A stretch of DNA of 64,000 nt, taken from positions 2,665,001-2,729,000 of the forward strand of contig NZ_CP109067.1 of assembly GCF_035917335.1 (NCBI RefSeq), given 5' to 3'. Of this stretch, positions 63,004-64,000 are shown piece after piece. How positions within the stretch are numbered: position 1 is the first letter of the stretch; each line of letters starts with the position of its first letter. The position numbers and the translations under genes are program-made. The notes below the pieces were generated by a model, which saw only the letters and a list, made by a program, of their open reading frames with translations, was not told where the DNA came from and searched no databases. Origin of the DNA: Micromonospora sp. NBC_01813. Its GTDB lineage: Bacteria > Actinomycetota > Actinomycetes > Mycobacteriales > Micromonosporaceae.

Positions 63004-63872
63004 CACGGTCCGCACACTGGGATGTCGGGGCGTACGCGCTCGGCGCACTCGACCCCGACGACGTCGAACAGTTCGAGGAGCACCTGGCCGGATGTTGGGC
63101 CTGTGCGGCCGAGCTCGAATCGCTGATCCCGATCGTCGGGCTGATGTCGACGGTAGACATCAGCCAGCTGGAGGACAGCCCCGCCCTCCCTCAGGTGAGC
63201 CCCATCGGTGTGAGCCGAGCTGGTGGGGCAGCCGACGGCGACAACGACGTTCCGGAGCCGACCTGGTCGGCCGGCGGACTCGGCGCCGATCGGCATCGCG
63301 ACCACGGTCAGGTCCGTCCGCTCGGCCACGCCCGTAGCTCCCGGCGATGGCGGACCGGTCGCCCCTTGCAGATCGCCGCCGGGTTCGTCCTGACGGCCAC
63401 GTTGACCGGTGCCTCGTTCCTCGCCGGCTCGCAGTGGTTCGGTGACACCGGCTCCGTTCCGCAGGCCGGTCCGGACACCAGCGTGTCGGCCAGTGCGCCG
63501 CCGACTGATCCCCAGTCCGGGGTGGGCGGCCCTGAGGTCACCGGTGAGAAGTTCAGCACCCGGGACCCCTCCACCGGGGTGGAGGCCGACGTGGTGCTCG
63601 ACGAGGCGGCCTGGGGCACCCAGGTGTCGTTCGCGCTGCGCCGGGTGCCGGGGCCGATGCAGTGCCGGCTGGTGGTGATCCGGGCCAGTGGGACGGCCGA
63701 GGTGCTGTCGACCTGGTCGGTGCCGGAGGCCGGGTACGGGACCCCACAGCAGCCCGCACCGCTGCTGCTGACCACGTCGACGGCGGCACCACGCGACGAC
63801 ATCGAGCAGATCCAGGTGCAGGCGGTCGACCAGTCAGGGGTGGCCACCGCCATCGTGACGGTACCGGTCTGA
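63000..63872 (+). CDS. Zinc-binding anti-sigma factor, single-pass membrane protein
   Basis: Cognate regulator of the upstream sigma factor, 290 aa. The N-terminal anti-sigma domain has the HxxxCxxC zinc motif (His28, Cys32, Cys35 in EEHLAGCWACAAEL). One membrane helix lies near 122-145 (LQIAAGFVLTATLTGASFLA). The extracytoplasmic domain (about 150-290) ends with a small beta-rich part (VEADVVLDEAAWGTQVSFAL). Such proteins hold the sigma factor at the membrane until an envelope signal or redox change releases it. Start overlap with the sigma gene ensures balanced synthesis. Confidence 0.88.
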   Translation: MTRSAHWDVGAYALGALDPDDVEQFEEHLAGCWACAAELESLIPIVGLMSTVDISQLEDSPALPQVSPIGVSRAGGAADGDNDVPEPTWSAGGLGADRHRDHGQVRPLGHARSSRRWRTGRPLQIAAGFVLTATLTGASFLAGSQWFGDTGSVPQAGPDTSVSASAPPTDPQSGVGGPEVTGEKFSTRDPSTGVEADVVLDEAAWGTQVSFALRRVPGPMQCRLVVIRASGTAEVLSTWSVPEAGYGTPQQPAPLLLTTSTAAPRDDIEQIQVQAVDQSGVATAIVTVPV

Positions 63873-63912
63873 CCGAAGGCTCAGCCATTTCCGATATCAG
63901 CGGTACCGACTG

Positions 63913-64000
63913 TCAGAAGCGCAGCTCGTGGGTGTCCGGGTCTACCCGGACACCCACGAGCTGTTCGTCGTACCGGCTGGATCCGGACTGCGTAAACGCC
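63913..64000 (-). CDS. 3' end of a gene cut by the window edge
   Basis: Open minus-strand frame entering from the right edge, read as AFTQSGSSRYDEQLVGVRVD then PDTHELRF and a TGA stop at 63915-63913. Codon use is normal for this genome (third positions nearly all G or C). It would converge with the anti-sigma gene across 40 bp. The last codons coincide with a 20-bp perfect inverted repeat. I do not recognise the protein from 28 residues. Confidence 0.5.
   Translation of the reverse strand, partial: AFTQSGSSRYDEQLVGVRVDPDTHELRF
63922..63963. terminator. Perfect 20-bp inverted repeat at the convergent gene ends
   Basis: Two exactly complementary 20-nt arms, the left starting CAGCTCGTGG, surround CT. 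It starts 50 nt after the anti-sigma stop and overlaps the end of the frame entering from the right. It would form a very stable hairpin in both RNAs and may be a shared terminator. Confidence 0.6.

Overview
The window looks like chromosomal DNA of a soil or plant-associated actinomycete, most likely of the Micromonosporaceae. The base composition is very GC-rich, with third codon positions almost all G or C. Many genes start at GTG, many genes overlap by ATGA or GTGA, and several starts look leaderless. The tRNA-Gly/Cys/Val cluster, a CebR/CebEFG/beta-glucosidase locus, a BsaP-like protein beside bioB, and several secreted proteins carrying the family 2 cellulose-binding module (CBM2) all fit that group. 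No rRNA, complete prophage, IS element or CRISPR array was seen.

Layout. 0-1.6 kb: secreted PQQ-type sugar dehydrogenase with a CBM2. 1.9-9.6 kb: four-gene ABC export system of the FtsX/MacB class (two giant permeases, two ATPases). 9.7-15.8 kb: phosphofructokinase, a DUF574 methyltransferase, a secreted CBM2-DUF3237-DUF3237 protein, a DUF1963 protein and a kinase-like phosphotransferase. 15.8-16.5 kb: non-coding DNA with large palindromes, a possible decayed fragment and three tRNA genes. 16.7-24.7 kb: TetR regulator, a PmoA/DUF6807 protein, and a LacI-controlled L-rhamnose operon (mutarotase, isomerase, aldolase-dehydrogenase fusion, kinase). 24.7-29 kb: FUSC-type membrane protein, anchored secreted protein, methyltransferase and P450. 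28.9-32.1 kb: biotin genes bioD, bioF, bioB plus a bsaP-like gene. 32.1-41.8 kb: secreted S1 protease, acetyltransferase, a 1410-residue nSTAND/WD40 membrane ATPase, secreted S8 protease, GH25 lysozyme and LtrA. 41.9-53.2 kb: GH9 cellulase, two ACT-domain proteins, CebR, beta-glucosidase and CebGFE. 53.3-54.8 kb: a pRiA4b ORF-3 family protein and a pyrimidine reductase. 54.9-62.2 kb: HerA, Mre11/SbcD, Rad50/SbcC, NurA and a spermidine-synthase fold protein. 62.3-63.9 kb: ECF sigma factor and its zinc-binding anti-sigma factor. The right edge cuts a gene on the minus strand.

How the genes work together. The strongest theme is cellulose use. The secreted GH9 cellulase would release cello-oligosaccharides, CebEFG would import them, the GH1 enzyme would cleave them, and CebR boxes lie upstream of both cel9 and cebE. 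In the cebE promoter one box sits just upstream of the -35 and the other covers the likely start of transcription. A second sugar circuit, for rhamnose, carries LacI-type sites in front of both the PmoA-like gene and rhaM. The biotin block is divergent around a leaderless bioB promoter.

Most unusual items. These are an archaeal-style HerA-Mre11-Rad50-NurA end-resection operon in one tight unit; a large membrane-bound nSTAND/WD40 protein with a predicted N-terminal membrane/coiled-coil domain; a cellulose-binding protein made of two DUF3237 domains; and an ABC ATPase whose C-terminus resembles an AbrB swapped hairpin. All family calls come from reading motifs and not from database searches.
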